DNA of 64,000 nucleotides from Nocardioides agariphilus (GTDB taxonomy: Bacteria; Actinomycetota; Actinomycetes; Propionibacteriales; Nocardioidaceae): assembly GCF_015352445.1 (NCBI RefSeq), contig NZ_JADKPO010000007.1, positions 1 to 64,000 on the forward strand, read 5' to 3'. This document shows, piece by piece, positions 25,238-34,289 of this stretch (the stretch's first letter is position 1; each line of letters begins with the position of its first letter). The translations under genes and the position numbers were made by a program. The notes beneath the pieces were generated by a model. The model was not told the origin of the DNA. It did not search any database and saw only the letters and a program-made list of their open reading frames with translations.

Positions 25238-25747
25238 ATGACCGAGACCCCGAACCCGAACCCTCACCAGGGTGACGAGGGGCCCGACCAGCAGCCCCCG
25301 GCCTACCAGCAGCCGGAGTACCAGCAGCCGGAGTACCAGCAGCCGACGCACCAGCAGCCCGCCTACGCCTACGGCCCGCCTGTCGCCGGAACCATCACGC
25401 AGACAGACCGCAACTGGGCCTCCGCCGCCCACTGGGGTGTCTTCGTCGCGGCGTGGCTGGCGATGGGCTTCCTGGCGCCGCTGGTCATCATGCTCACGGT
25501 GGGCAACCAGTCGCCCTACGTCCGCAAGCACGCCGTGGAGTCGCTGAACTTCCAGATCTCCCTGTTGATCTACGGCGCCGCCGCCGTGCTCTTCTCGATC
25601 CTCACCATCGGCCTGGGTCTGATCATCGTGATCCCGGTCGCGCTGGCCGCCTTCGTCGCGATCGTGGTCTTCCTGATCCAGGCCTCGATCAGGGCAGCCA
25701 ACGGCGAGGACTACCGCTACCCGTTGACGCTGCGCTTCGTCAGCTGA
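25238..25747 (+). CDS. DUF4870-type small membrane protein with Gln/Pro-rich N-terminus
   Basis: This 169-residue protein has a disordered N-terminus containing tandem YQQPEYQQP-like repeats (residues about 22-45). Three hydrophobic segments follow (about 70-90, 105-130, 135-155) with the DUF4870 hallmark NQSPYVRKHAVESLNFQI. Function of the family is unknown. An AGGAAG ribosome-binding site at 25225-25230 supports the ATG, and TAACGT (25197-25202) may be its -10 element. The proline-rich tail is the sort of region that interacts with other membrane proteins, but no partner is evident. Confidence 0.85.
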   Translation: MTETPNPNPHQGDEGPDQQPPAYQQPEYQQPEYQQPTHQQPAYAYGPPVAGTITQTDRNWASAAHWGVFVAAWLAMGFLAPLVIMLTVGNQSPYVRKHAVESLNFQISLLIYGAAAVLFSILTIGLGLIIVIPVALAAFVAIVVFLIQASIRAANGEDYRYPLTLRFVS

Positions 25748-25769
25748 GGTCGGCGTAGCCGGTCCTACG

Positions 25770-26996
25770 TCAAGGCAGCAGCTCGCGGACGACCGCGTCC
25801 GCGAGCAGACGACCCTCGGTCGTCAGCACGAGCCGCTGACCCAGCCGGTCGATCAGCCCACGCCGCTCCAGGTCGAAGAGGGCGGCCCGACCGGTCGCCT
25901 CCAGTACCTCCACGGGAAGCCCGTCGTTGAGGCGGATCTCCAGCAGCACCCGCTCCACTCGGCGGGTCTCGTCATCGAGCACCTCGCGAGCCTGCGCCGG
26001 GCTCACCTTCAAGGTGATCCGGTCGGCGTAGGCCGCGGGGTGCTTGACGTTCCACCACCGCACGCCGCCCACGTGCGAGTGCGCACCGGGGCCGACGCCC
26101 CACCAGTCGGCACCGGTCCAGTACCCCAGGTTGTGCATGCACCAGGCTCGGTGGTCGCGTGCCCAGTTGGACACCTCGTACCAGCCGTAGCCGGCCTTGG
26201 TCAGGTGCTCGTCGGCCATCAGGTACTTGTCGGCAAGGTCGTCCTCGTCGGGCATCGGCAGCTCGCCGCGCGCGATCCGCCTGGACAGCGCCGTACCTTC
26301 CTCGACGATCAGCGAGTACGCCGAGACGTGATCGGGCTCGCAGGCCAGGGCCGCCTCCAGCGAGGTCTCCCAGTCCTCGGGCGACTCCCCCGGCGTGCCG
26401 TAGATCAGGTCGAGGCTGACCTGGTCGAAGCCGGCTTGACGCGCCCAGCCGACGACCGCCGGCACCCGCAGTGGGTCGTGCGTGCGGTCCAGCGTGCCGA
26501 GCACGTGTGGCACCGCCGACTGCATGCCGAAGGAGATCCGGTTGAAGCCGACCTGGCGCAGCTCCTCGAGGTCCCACAAGGCAACGCTGTCGGGGTTGGC
26601 CTCGGTGGTCACCTCGGCGCCGGGCGCGAGGCCGAACTCGGCACCGATGGCCGCCAGGATCGAGCCGAGCTCGCCGGGCGGAAGCAGGGTCGGGGTCCCG
26701 CCGCCGAAGAAGACCGTGGACACCGGCACGTCGACGTCGCCGAGCACCTGCCGTGCGAACCGCACCTCGTCGATCGCGGCCTCCGCGTAGGTGCTCCTCG
26801 AGGCACCTCGCACGCTGGCCGAACGACCGAGGTCGTCTGCGGTGTAGGTGTTGAAGTCGCAGTAGCCGCAACGCACCGTGCAGAAGGGCACGTGCACGTA
26901 GAACCCGAACGGGTGACGGCCCAGCCCCGCCAGGGCGCTCTCGGGAAGGGCGCCGTCGGCAGGTGCGGGGTCGCCCGGCGGGAGTGCGGACGGCAT
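25770..26996 (-). CDS. hemW: Radical SAM heme chaperone HemW
   Basis: HemW is a radical-SAM protein, related to coproporphyrinogen dehydrogenase HemN, that binds heme and inserts it into target proteins. The 408-residue product has the cluster-binding motif CTVRCGYCDF near residue 45, the following TVFFGGGTPTLL segment (SAM-binding GGGTP), and the HemW-type N-terminus FGFYVHVPFC. The ATG at 26996 has a GAAGG ribosome-binding site. It is one of several genes here often found with dnaJ/hrcA and lepA in actinobacteria. Confidence 0.92.
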   Translation of the reverse strand: MPSALPPGDPAPADGALPESALAGLGRHPFGFYVHVPFCTVRCGYCDFNTYTADDLGRSASVRGASRSTYAEAAIDEVRFARQVLGDVDVPVSTVFFGGGTPTLLPPGELGSILAAIGAEFGLAPGAEVTTEANPDSVALWDLEELRQVGFNRISFGMQSAVPHVLGTLDRTHDPLRVPAVVGWARQAGFDQVSLDLIYGTPGESPEDWETSLEAALACEPDHVSAYSLIVEEGTALSRRIARGELPMPDEDDLADKYLMADEHLTKAGYGWYEVSNWARDHRAWCMHNLGYWTGADWWGVGPGAHSHVGGVRWWNVKHPAAYADRITLKVSPAQAREVLDDETRRVERVLLEIRLNDGLPVEVLEATGRAALFDLERRGLIDRLGQRLVLTTEGRLLADAVVRELLP

Positions 26997-27180
26997 GCCT
27001 TCATCCAATCAGGCCCACCAATTCCGGCTTCGCCTAGGTCCTCGCCGTTGAGGTCGTAGATCCGAGCACCGCTCTGGTCACGCAGGAGACGCCGTACCTC
27101 CCGAGATGGCTCCACACCCCCACCTTGGCGAGCGTGCGACCGTCGCGCACCCGCCCCACGTGCAGCCTGTGGCCAGCGGC
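26997..27180. other. Intergenic stretch, possible degenerate coding remnant
   Basis: On the minus strand one frame reads VRRLLRDQSGARIYDLNGED and another, upstream, reads RLHVGRVRDGRTLAKVGVW. Both look protein-like but lie in different frames with no common start, so a decayed short gene is possible. I do not recognise the source. No promoter or terminator is clear. Confidence 0.25.
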
Positions 27181-28998
27181 TCAGGCGTAGAAGTTGGCGA
27201 TCGTGGCCTTGTAGTTGTCCTCGACCACGTTGCGCTTGACCTTCATCGAGGGGGTGAGCTCGCCGGACTCGACGGTGAGGTCGTGGTCGAGCAGCTCCCA
27301 CTTCTTGATGGTCTCCCAGCGGTTGAGGTTCTTGTTCAGCTCGTCGACGTAGCCGGCGACCATCGCGCGGCAGGCCTCGGAGGAGACGATCGCGGCGTAG
27401 TCACCGGCGACGTTGTTCTCCTTGGCCCACTCGGCGATCGCGTCGGGGTCGAGGGTGACCAGTGCGACCACGTAGTTGCGCTCGTTGCCGAACACCATGA
27501 ACTGGCTGGCGTAGGGGCAGATCGCCTTGAACTTCGACTCGATCGCCGGCGGGGCGATGTACTTGCCGCCGGAGGTCTTGAAGAGCTCCTTGATGCGGCC
27601 GGTGATGCGCAGCTTGCCATCGGGGTCCAGCTCACCCTTGTCACCGGTCTTGAGCCAGCCGTCGTCGGTCAGGGACTTCGCGGTCTCGTCGGGCAGGTTG
27701 TGGTAGCCGTCCATCACACCAGGACCCTTGATGAGGATCTCGCCGGTGTCGTCGATCTTCACCTGGCTGGCCGGGAAGACACGACCGACGGTGCCGAACC
27801 GGTAGTCGTCAGGCAGGTTGACGAACGAGCCGGCCGACGTCTCGGTCAGACCGTAGCCCTCGAGGATGATGATGCCGGCGGCGTGGAACCACTCCGCGAT
27901 GTCGCGGTTGAGCGCGGCCGCACCGGAGATGAAGAAGCGCACCCGGCCGCCGAACCTCTCGCGGATCTTGCTGAAGACGAGCTTGTCGAACAGGCCGTGC
28001 TGCAGGGAGAGCGGCAACGGGACCGACTTGCCCTCGCGCTTGAGCTTGTCGACCTGGAGCCCGACCTTGAAGGCCTGGTTGAAGATCTTCTCCTTCAGGC
28101 CGCCCTCGGCCTCCTGCATCGTGACGATGCGGGCGTAGGCCTTCTCGAAGATGCGCGGGGCCGCGCCCATGAAGGTCGGCTTCACGATGCCGAGGTTGTC
28201 GACGATCTTGTCGACCCGGCCGTCGATGGCGGCGGCGAAGCCGATGGCCATCTGGGTCGACATCAACACCTTGCCGAAGGAGTGGGCCATCGGCAGCCAG
28301 CGGAACTCGAGGTCGTCCTCGCTGAGGATGTTCTGGGCGGCGATGGCCTCGCCCTCGTAGACCCACGAGCTGTGCCGCAGCCGGACGCCCTTCGGCCGGC
28401 CCGTCGTACCCGAGGTGTAGATCAGCGTGGCCAGCTGCTCGGACTTGATGGACTTGGCGGTCTCCTCGATGACGCCGGGGTGCTCGGCGAGATAGGCCTC
28501 GCCCAGCTTCTCGAGGTCCTCGAGCCCGATGATCCAGTCGCCATCGGCACGTCCGTCGAAGGTGACGACCTTGTGCACGGTCGGCAGCTCGGACTTGCGA
28601 GCGGTCAGCTTGGCGAGCTGGACGTCGTCCTCGGCGAAGACCACCTGGCACTCCGAGTCGCTGAGGATGTAGGCCGTGTCGTCCTCGTTGGTGCTCGGGT
28701 AGACCGTGGTCGTCGCCGCACCTGCGCACATGATGCCGAGGTCGGCCAGGATCCACTCGTAGCGCGTGCCAGAGGCGATGCCCACGCGCTGCTCGGGCTG
28801 GACGCCGAGGGCCAGGAGGCCGGCGGCCATCCGGCTGACCTCGTCACCGGCCTGCTTCCAGGTCACCGACGCCCAGCCGGCACCCTCGGGATAGCGGAAC
28901 GCCTCTCGTTGCGGGGACTTGGCCACCCGCTCGAGGAACTGGACCGCGACGTTGGGCGGCAGGGAGTCGACGAAGTTGTCGTTGATGGTCGTGGGCAT
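27181..28998 (-). CDS. Long-chain acyl-CoA synthetase (AMP-binding, FadD15-like)
   Basis: This 605-residue adenylate-forming enzyme activates fatty acids to acyl-CoA with ATP. Core motifs are YTSGTTGRPKGVRLRH (P-loop-like), EGYGLTETSAG (substrate/AMP site), GWLKTGDKGELD and the lid/hinge ITGRIKELFKTSGGKYIAP with the catalytic Lys region beyond. The length and ELFKTSGGK motif match long-chain FadD15/FACL types rather than short-chain enzymes. A GGGAG ribosome-binding site precedes the ATG. It is monocistronic; the 117 bases upstream contain TAGGTT as a possible -10 element. It could feed the fatty-acid or lipid pathways encoded nearby, but this is only positional. Confidence 0.92.
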   Translation of the reverse strand: MPTTINDNFVDSLPPNVAVQFLERVAKSPQREAFRYPEGAGWASVTWKQAGDEVSRMAAGLLALGVQPEQRVGIASGTRYEWILADLGIMCAGAATTTVYPSTNEDDTAYILSDSECQVVFAEDDVQLAKLTARKSELPTVHKVVTFDGRADGDWIIGLEDLEKLGEAYLAEHPGVIEETAKSIKSEQLATLIYTSGTTGRPKGVRLRHSSWVYEGEAIAAQNILSEDDLEFRWLPMAHSFGKVLMSTQMAIGFAAAIDGRVDKIVDNLGIVKPTFMGAAPRIFEKAYARIVTMQEAEGGLKEKIFNQAFKVGLQVDKLKREGKSVPLPLSLQHGLFDKLVFSKIRERFGGRVRFFISGAAALNRDIAEWFHAAGIIILEGYGLTETSAGSFVNLPDDYRFGTVGRVFPASQVKIDDTGEILIKGPGVMDGYHNLPDETAKSLTDDGWLKTGDKGELDPDGKLRITGRIKELFKTSGGKYIAPPAIESKFKAICPYASQFMVFGNERNYVVALVTLDPDAIAEWAKENNVAGDYAAIVSSEACRAMVAGYVDELNKNLNRWETIKKWELLDHDLTVESGELTPSMKVKRNVVEDNYKATIANFYA

Positions 28999-29115
28999 GC
29001 GCTGGGGCTCCCTGCATCAGTTCGGTGGGGCGACAGGGGGCCACCCCGGCGGACCGTTGCAGGGAAACCTAACCCACGTTGTTACGCGCGGGTAAGTACA
29101 ACGGCCGTGCGCGCC

Positions 29116-29769
29116 TCAGATCGCGGGCAGCTCGAGGGTGTGCTGCTGACGCCGCACCTTGGCGGCAAGGTACGTCGCGTTGGTCTCGGTCAGGTGGACG
29201 CCTGTGGGCACGCGGGCCCTGACGTCGATCCCGAGGGCTGCCAGCTGCTCGGCCTTGTCAGGGTTGTTGGTCAGCAGGGCGACGCGGTCGATGCCCAGGG
29301 CCAGGAGCATCTGCGCCGCGACGGTGTAGTCGCGGTCGTCGGCCCCGAATCCCAGCGCCAGGTTGGCGTCGTAGGTGTCGAGGCCGTCGTCTTGCAGCGC
29401 GTAGGCGTCGAGCTTGGCGTAGAGGCCGATGCCGCGACCTTCTTGCCGGAGGTAGAGGAGGACACCGCCGGACGCGGCGACCCGCTCGACGGACTCGCGT
29501 AGCTGTGGGCCGCAGTCACAACGGTCGCTGCCGAAGACGTCCCCGGTCAGGCACTCGCTGTGCACGCGGACCAGGGTCGCGCCGTCGGTGCGCGTGCGGA
29601 GCTGGCTCCCCAGGGGGTTGCCCAGGTGGGCGCCCAGCCGGAGTGCGACGTGCTCACCCCCGTCGACGAGACCGTCGAAGGTGAACGCCCGCGCGGTGGT
29701 CGCGTAGCCGTCTGCGAAGCGCAGCGGGATCTCGACCTGGGTGCGGATGGTGGCGGTTGGCGGTCTCAT
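29116..29769 (-). CDS. GTP cyclohydrolase II, RibA type (accessory copy)
   Basis: The 217-residue enzyme converts GTP to 2,5-diamino-6-ribosylamino-pyrimidinone phosphate, formate and pyrophosphate. Zinc ligands are Cys73, Cys84 and Cys86 (HSECLTGDVFGSDRCDCG), followed by LRQEGRGIGLYAKL. Tyr123 in DAYALQD aligns with E. coli Tyr105, the residue whose loss converts one Streptomyces paralogue to a formyl-retaining product, so canonical chemistry is expected. It stands alone, without the DHBP synthase domain usual in actinobacterial riboflavin operons, and no ribE/ribH is nearby. It overlaps the RibD-like reductase gene by four bases. I infer a specialised, non-riboflavin role in the 29116-37941 neighbourhood. 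Confidence 0.88.
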   Translation of the reverse strand: MRPPTATIRTQVEIPLRFADGYATTARAFTFDGLVDGGEHVALRLGAHLGNPLGSQLRTRTDGATLVRVHSECLTGDVFGSDRCDCGPQLRESVERVAASGGVLLYLRQEGRGIGLYAKLDAYALQDDGLDTYDANLALGFGADDRDYTVAAQMLLALGIDRVALLTNNPDKAEQLAALGIDVRARVPTGVHLTETNATYLAAKVRRQQHTLELPAI

Positions 29770-30458
29770 TGGTCCTCGTAACGGTCCGAGAGTGCGTAAC
29801 GGAGGAGCACGACATCGCCGAGTCGGCGTACGTCGGCGAGTGTCGCGCGGCGGTCCTGGTTCCAGGGGAACCGGCCATCCTCGACGAACCGCGGTGCCCG
29901 CGAGTCGCCGACGAAGAAGGGCGCGACCACGAGGTGCAGCTCGTCGGCCAGGCCCGCCGTGAGGAACTGCGTGTGGATGCTGCCGCCGCCCTCCACCATC
30001 AGGCGGTTGGTGCCGCGCTCGTGGAGGTCCTCGACGAGACGCTGCATCCGCACCTGATCTCCACCGTCGACGACGGTGGCCACGTCGCGGAAGCGCTCGC
30101 GCGCCTCCCTGACGGCCGCCCTCGCGCAGTACACGAGCTTGTCGGTCTTGCCCGTGGCGAAGAACCTCGCCCTCGGATCGATCTGTGCGCCGGCAGTGAC
30201 GGTGACCTTGGTCGGCGTGGGTGGCAGACCCTTGGCGATCCGGGCGTCGCGGCCGGCGGCGCTGCGTACCAGCAGGCGGGGATTGTCCTGCCGGACGGTC
30301 TGGGCGCCGACGAGGATCGCGTCCGCGCTGGCCCGCACGGCGTCGACCCGGTCGAGGTCGGCGTCGTTGGAGAGCAGCAGGCGCTTGCTCGAGGCGTTGT
30401 CGAGGTAGCCGTCGATCGACATCCCGCAGCTGAGGAGGATGTAGGGCCGGTCAGCCAT
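29766..30458 (-). CDS. RibD C-terminal-like (DHFR-fold) pyrimidine/pterin reductase
   Basis: The 230-residue protein contains only the reductase half of RibD: LLSCGMSIDGYLD at the start, ADAILVGAQTVRQDNPRLLV near residue 50 and MVEGGGSIHTQFL near 175, which form the NADPH and substrate site of the DHFR-like fold. In riboflavin synthesis this fold reduces the ribosylaminopyrimidine made by GTP cyclohydrolase II. Its overlap with that gene (ATGA) strongly suggests consecutive steps. The deaminase domain is absent. The gene also overlaps the upstream flippase-like gene by eight bases. Confidence 0.87.
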   Translation of the reverse strand: MADRPYILLSCGMSIDGYLDNASSKRLLLSNDADLDRVDAVRASADAILVGAQTVRQDNPRLLVRSAAGRDARIAKGLPPTPTKVTVTAGAQIDPRARFFATGKTDKLVYCARAAVREARERFRDVATVVDGGDQVRMQRLVEDLHERGTNRLMVEGGGSIHTQFLTAGLADELHLVVAPFFVGDSRAPRFVEDGRFPWNQDRRATLADVRRLGDVVLLRYALSDRYEDQ

Positions 30459-31365
30459 AAGAGGCCACCTCCTCTCGTGGTTGCTCGGTCGTCGGCTGCA
30501 GGGGGCGGCGAAGGACGAGCAGAGCAGCCCCCGGCAAGGTCGCCAACAGTGCCAGCACGCCGTACGCGACTGCTACCGACGCCCCCGTCGCCGCCCCCAG
30601 CCCGGCGGCCGCGAACGCCCACGCGGCCGCGCCCTCGCGCGGTCCCCAGCCGGCGAGGTGCAGGGGGACGGCCGCCGCGATGAGCACCACGAGCGCGATC
30701 GGCAGCAACGTGCTCGTCGAAGCATCGACGCCGACCGCCCGCGCCGCGACCAGGAAGACGACCGCATGACCGGCGGCTGAGAGGACCGAGAGCCCGAGTA
30801 CGGCGGGTACCACGTCGGGCTCCATCACGAACTTGTTGGTCAGCACGACGACGAGCACGGCCACTGATGCCATCGCCGCCACGGCCAGAGCAGCGAGGAC
30901 GAGCGTCGAGGGCCCCGAGCCAGCGGGCCAGGCGACGAGCACCACCAGCAACGCCAAAGCAATGGCGACGGCCTGCGCCAGGACCCGCTCCCAGACCACG
31001 GACCGCAGGGCGCGGTGGGCGAGCCCACGGTGCACGTCCCCGAGCACACCTCCGGGCAGCACGGAGTTGAGGAACTGCGACCGGTAGTAGGCCGCAGTGG
31101 CGGTGGTGAGGGGTACGTCGACGCCGTAGCCGCGTGCGACGAGGCGCCATCGCTGGGCGCTGCAGACCGTGGCGGCGCCGACCACGAGCAAGGCGATCGC
31201 GACCGTCGCCGGCTCCACGGCCTCCAGCCCCGCGACGAACGGCTCAGCGCCCACCTGCGTCACGAGCACGCCGAGCACGACCAGGCCCCCCGTGACCCTG
31301 GCCAGTGCCCACCAACGTCCCCTCACGTCCTGCCTTACGGCGGCGTCGGCGTGGCGGTTCAACAC
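30451..31365 (-). CDS. Flippase-like membrane protein (UPF0104/LPG synthase TM family)
   Basis: This integral membrane protein of about 304 residues has roughly seven or eight hydrophobic helices and the family signatures YYRSQFLNSVLPGGVLGDVH and LPIALVVLIAAAVPLHLAGW. Relatives include the transmembrane part of lysylphosphatidylglycerol synthases and AglD; they are proposed to flip or bind lipid-linked substrates. The GTG at 31365 has a GGAG ribosome-binding site; the frame further upstream is only translated palindromic repeat. It overlaps the RibD-like gene by eight bases, so it belongs to the same operon. Function is inferred from the family. Confidence 0.8.
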   Translation of the reverse strand: MLNRHADAAVRQDVRGRWWALARVTGGLVVLGVLVTQVGAEPFVAGLEAVEPATVAIALLVVGAATVCSAQRWRLVARGYGVDVPLTTATAAYYRSQFLNSVLPGGVLGDVHRGLAHRALRSVVWERVLAQAVAIALALLVVLVAWPAGSGPSTLVLAALAVAAMASVAVLVVVLTNKFVMEPDVVPAVLGLSVLSAAGHAVVFLVAARAVGVDASTSTLLPIALVVLIAAAVPLHLAGWGPREGAAAWAFAAAGLGAATGASVAVAYGVLALLATLPGAALLVLRRPLQPTTEQPREEVASYG

Positions 31366-31403
31366 TCGTGTCTCCAGGTTGAGGTCCGAGCGGCCGCAGC
31401 TCG

Positions 31404-31799
31404 CTGGTTGAGGAGGTCGCGCCAGCAACCGTCGTCTGCTGGTCGAGAAGGTTCTGCTGGTTGAGGAGGTCGCGCTAGCGACCGTCTCGAAACCAGCCGA
31501 GGAGGTTCTGCTGGTTGAGGAGGTCGCGCTAGCGACCGTCTCGAAACCAGCCGAGGAGGTTCTGCTGGTTGAGGAGGTCGCGCCCCCGGCCGGCGTCTGC
31601 TGGTTGAGGAGGTCGCGCCAACAACCGTCGTCTGCTGGTTGAGGAGGTCGCGCTAGCGACCGTCTCGAAACCAGCCGAGGAGGTTCTGCTGGTCGAGGAG
31701 GTCGCACCCCCGGCCGCTGTCTGCTGGTTGAGGAGGTCGCGCCCCCGGCCGCCGTCTGCTGGTTGAGGAGGTCGCGCTAGCGACCGTCTCGAAACCAGC
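31404..31799. repeat. Array of palindromic REP-like repeats
   Basis: About ten starts of CTGGTTGAGGAGGTCGC (some CTGGTCGAG) occur between 31404 and 31775. Complete units that also carry CGCTAGCGACC and GTCTCGAAACCAG are visible near 31457, 31511, 31635 and 31759; others are truncated or have GCCCCCGGCCG instead of the right arm. Units are 40-55 bases apart and often linked by GAGGAGGTTCTG. The array fills most of the gap between the flippase-like gene and the HNH gene. It was probably expanded by repeated local duplication. Confidence 0.88.
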
Positions 31800-31892
31800 C
31801 GACACCAATTCGTCGGGAATCTGGCTCAACACCTGGGGATCCAGCCCGTTTCCGGGGGTCGAGTGTCGGTGCCCGATGATGTGCTTGACCCC

Positions 31893-33248
31893 ATGAGCAC
31901 GGCACCAACAGAAGGGTTCGAGGTCGACGACCTCACCCCCAACGAGGTGCTCGCACTCGCCCGCACCAACGAGACCGAGATCCGCCAACGCGAACTACTC
32001 CGCCTCCGCCTGGCCTACCACTGGGCGATCCTGCACCCCGCCACCACCCAGACCGGCACCCAAGGCCCCGACGGCGCCATCCTCACCCTGCTGGAGAAAC
32101 CCGACTCCCTGGGCGGGGACGGCACCCCCGCCGTCGCAGCCTTCACCCACGAAACCCTCGCCGCCGCCCTGGACATGACCCCGGCCGCCGGGGCCGGGCT
32201 GATCGGCGACGCCCTGGACCTGCACCACCGCCTCCCCATCCTCCTCAAACGGGTCGAAGCACTCCAGGTGCCGACCTGGCAGGCCCGCCGCGTCGCGGTC
32301 CAAACCCGCCACCTGCCCCTCGATGGTGCCCGCTGGGTCGACACCCAGCTCGCCACCCGCACCGACGGCGCCATCGGACCCCTCATCACCGACCGGCTCG
32401 TCGCCCACGCCGCCGCCACCTTCGACCCCCAAACCACCCAATCTGAGGAAGAGCAAGCCCAGGCCTCCTGGGGACTGGAGGTCTCCCACCCCGCCCCGAC
32501 CGACTACACCGGCACCAGCCACCTCACCATCTCCGGAGACACCCCCACCCTCAACGACTTCCATACCCTGGTCGTCACCCTGGCCCACCAGCTCGGCCAG
32601 AGCGGCGACACCAGCCCCCTCGGAGTCCGCAAGATCACCGCCATCCGCATCATCACCCACCTCGCCGCATCAACCCTGACCGGACAGCACACCCCCGAGG
32701 ACCTCGAACGACTCTCGAAGGCCATCACCAGACACGGCAGCAAGATCAAGCTCATCGTCCACGTCGACTCCGACGACCTCGAGATCGCCACCACCGCGGA
32801 CGGCGGAACCGAGACCGCCCTGGCCACCGGCAGGATCGAACGCCTCGGCGCCACCACCATCGCCCGCCTCCGCGCCTGGGTCGGCCACACCGCCGTCCAG
32901 ATCCTGCCCGTCCTCAACATGGCCCGCCGCGACGCCGTCGACTCCCACGACCCACCCACCTGGATGCGCGAACTCGTCATCCTGCGCGACCAGACCTGCA
33001 TCTTCCCCAAATGCAACATCGACGCCCGCACCTGCGACCTCGACCACCCCACCCCCTACAAGCCACTCGAAGAAGGCGGACCACCCGGCCAAACCCACCC
33101 CGAGAACCTCGTCCCCCTGTGCCGACGCCACCACCGCGCCAAAACCGCCGGCCACTGGCGCTACCACGCCATGCCCGAGGGCTACCTCTGGCACGGACCC
33201 CACAACACCCACTACCTCCGCACCCCACGCGGCAGCCAACGAATCTAG
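31893..33248 (+). CDS. DUF222/HNH endonuclease, 13E12 repeat family
   Basis: The protein has about 451 residues, with an N-terminal DUF222 domain (roughly 20-290) and a C-terminal HNH nuclease. The nuclease has zinc-type cysteines CIFPKC, then CDLDHPTPYK with the HNH His, and NLVPLCRRHHRAKT. The 13E12 family is repeated in many actinobacterial genomes and behaves like a selfish or REP-associated element; its targets are unknown. It lies on the plus strand inside an otherwise minus-strand gene neighbourhood, directly beside the palindromic array, and its stop overlaps that of the glycosyltransferase by four bases. ATG 31893 is my choice; GTG 31863 is possible. No ribosome-binding site is evident. 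Confidence 0.87.
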   Translation: MSTAPTEGFEVDDLTPNEVLALARTNETEIRQRELLRLRLAYHWAILHPATTQTGTQGPDGAILTLLEKPDSLGGDGTPAVAAFTHETLAAALDMTPAAGAGLIGDALDLHHRLPILLKRVEALQVPTWQARRVAVQTRHLPLDGARWVDTQLATRTDGAIGPLITDRLVAHAAATFDPQTTQSEEEQAQASWGLEVSHPAPTDYTGTSHLTISGDTPTLNDFHTLVVTLAHQLGQSGDTSPLGVRKITAIRIITHLAASTLTGQHTPEDLERLSKAITRHGSKIKLIVHVDSDDLEIATTADGGTETALATGRIERLGATTIARLRAWVGHTAVQILPVLNMARRDAVDSHDPPTWMRELVILRDQTCIFPKCNIDARTCDLDHPTPYKPLEEGGPPGQTHPENLVPLCRRHHRAKTAGHWRYHAMPEGYLWHGPHNTHYLRTPRGSQRI

Positions 33249-34274
33249 TGACTCGACAACCCCGCCAGCACCCGCTCCAACGAAGCCGCAGCGACATCCC
33301 AGCCCGCCAACCCGTCCCGCCGTTCGACGGCGACGGACCGGAGTCGGGTCCGCAGCGGCGGCGAGGTCAACCACGAGCGCAACGCAGCACCGAGAGCAAC
33401 GGGATCGTTCGAGGGGACCAGGAAGCCTGGAACCTCGGTGCCCGAGGCAGAGCCGAGCGCCTCCCGTACCCCACCCACGTCGGTGGCCAGGACGGGGATG
33501 CCGCGCGACAGGGCCTCGGAGGCGACGATGCCGTAGGTCTCGTGACGCGACGGCAGCACGAGCAGGTCGGCGCCGGCGTAGGCGGAGGCCAGGTCCGCTC
33601 CGGTGAGGGCGCCGGCGAGGGTGACGCGGTCGTCCAGGCCGGATCGCCACAGGGAGGACCACAGCCGGGTGGCGTGGTCGGCGTCGACGGAGGCGCCGAC
33701 GAGGGACCACGTCCAGCGCAGGTCAATGAGGGACGCGAGTGCGGCGACGAGGACGTCGTGACCCTTGACCGGAGTGACCGCACCCACCGACAGCAGCCGC
33801 TCTCCGGTCGCCGAACCCTCGGCGAGGGGCGACTTGTCGGCGCCCGGCACCACGACGTGCAAGCGGGCGGAGGGAAGGCCGTACTCACCGGCCAGCCAGT
33901 CGCGGGTCCACCCGCTGGTGCAGACGACCGCGGACACAGCCGCGAGAGCACGCGCCTCGGGATCGCGTTGAGGCATCGAGCCCGCCACGCCGAGCCCCAG
34001 CGGGAGGTGTACCAGCATCACGAGTCTCAGCCGGTCACCCGCGCGGGCCAGGGCGTGGGGAGACGTCGAGCCGACCAGCCCGTCGATCACGACGGGGGCA
34101 CCCTCAGGCAGCGACCCGAGCAGCGAACTCAGGTCCTCGACGGTCGTCTCGTGCACTGCCACCTCGTGCCCACGGGCACGCAGCGCCGCCGCGACTCGCA
34201 GGTCGTAGACGTTTCCCCCGCTCGGCCGAGCGGGGTCCGACAGGCCGACCGGCCCGACGAGGTGGACTCTCAAG
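33245..34274 (-). CDS. Glycosyltransferase family 4-type (GT-B)
   Basis: This retaining glycosyltransferase of about 342 residues transfers a sugar from a nucleotide donor. The N-terminus reads VHLVGPVGLSDPARPSGGNV, an open acceptor site. The donor domain contains GAVTPVKGHDVLVAAL and the EX7E motif ETYGIVASE, followed by GIPVLATDVGGVREAL. The TTG at 34274 has a GGGGA ribosome-binding site and lies 15 bases after the stop of the PTPS-like gene. It is probably cotranscribed with the PTPS-like and dehydrogenase genes. Acceptor and donor are unknown. Confidence 0.87.
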
Positions 34275-34289
34275 TCGTCCCCGGCCTGG

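Noticed and set aside
27106-29502. A 798-codon plus-strand frame
   Set aside because: It is antisense to the acyl-CoA synthetase and ribA genes, rich in Leu/Asp/Val/Gly, with no recognisable domain; a typical GC-rich shadow.
29116-30458. Riboflavin biosynthesis operon
   Set aside because: DHBP synthase, riboflavin synthase, lumazine synthase and the RibD deaminase domain are all missing nearby, and the genes are coupled to a flippase-like gene instead.
31404-31799. CRISPR array
   Set aside because: Repeats are palindromic, variably truncated and unevenly spaced. Intervals repeat each other instead of being unique spacers, and no cas genes are present.
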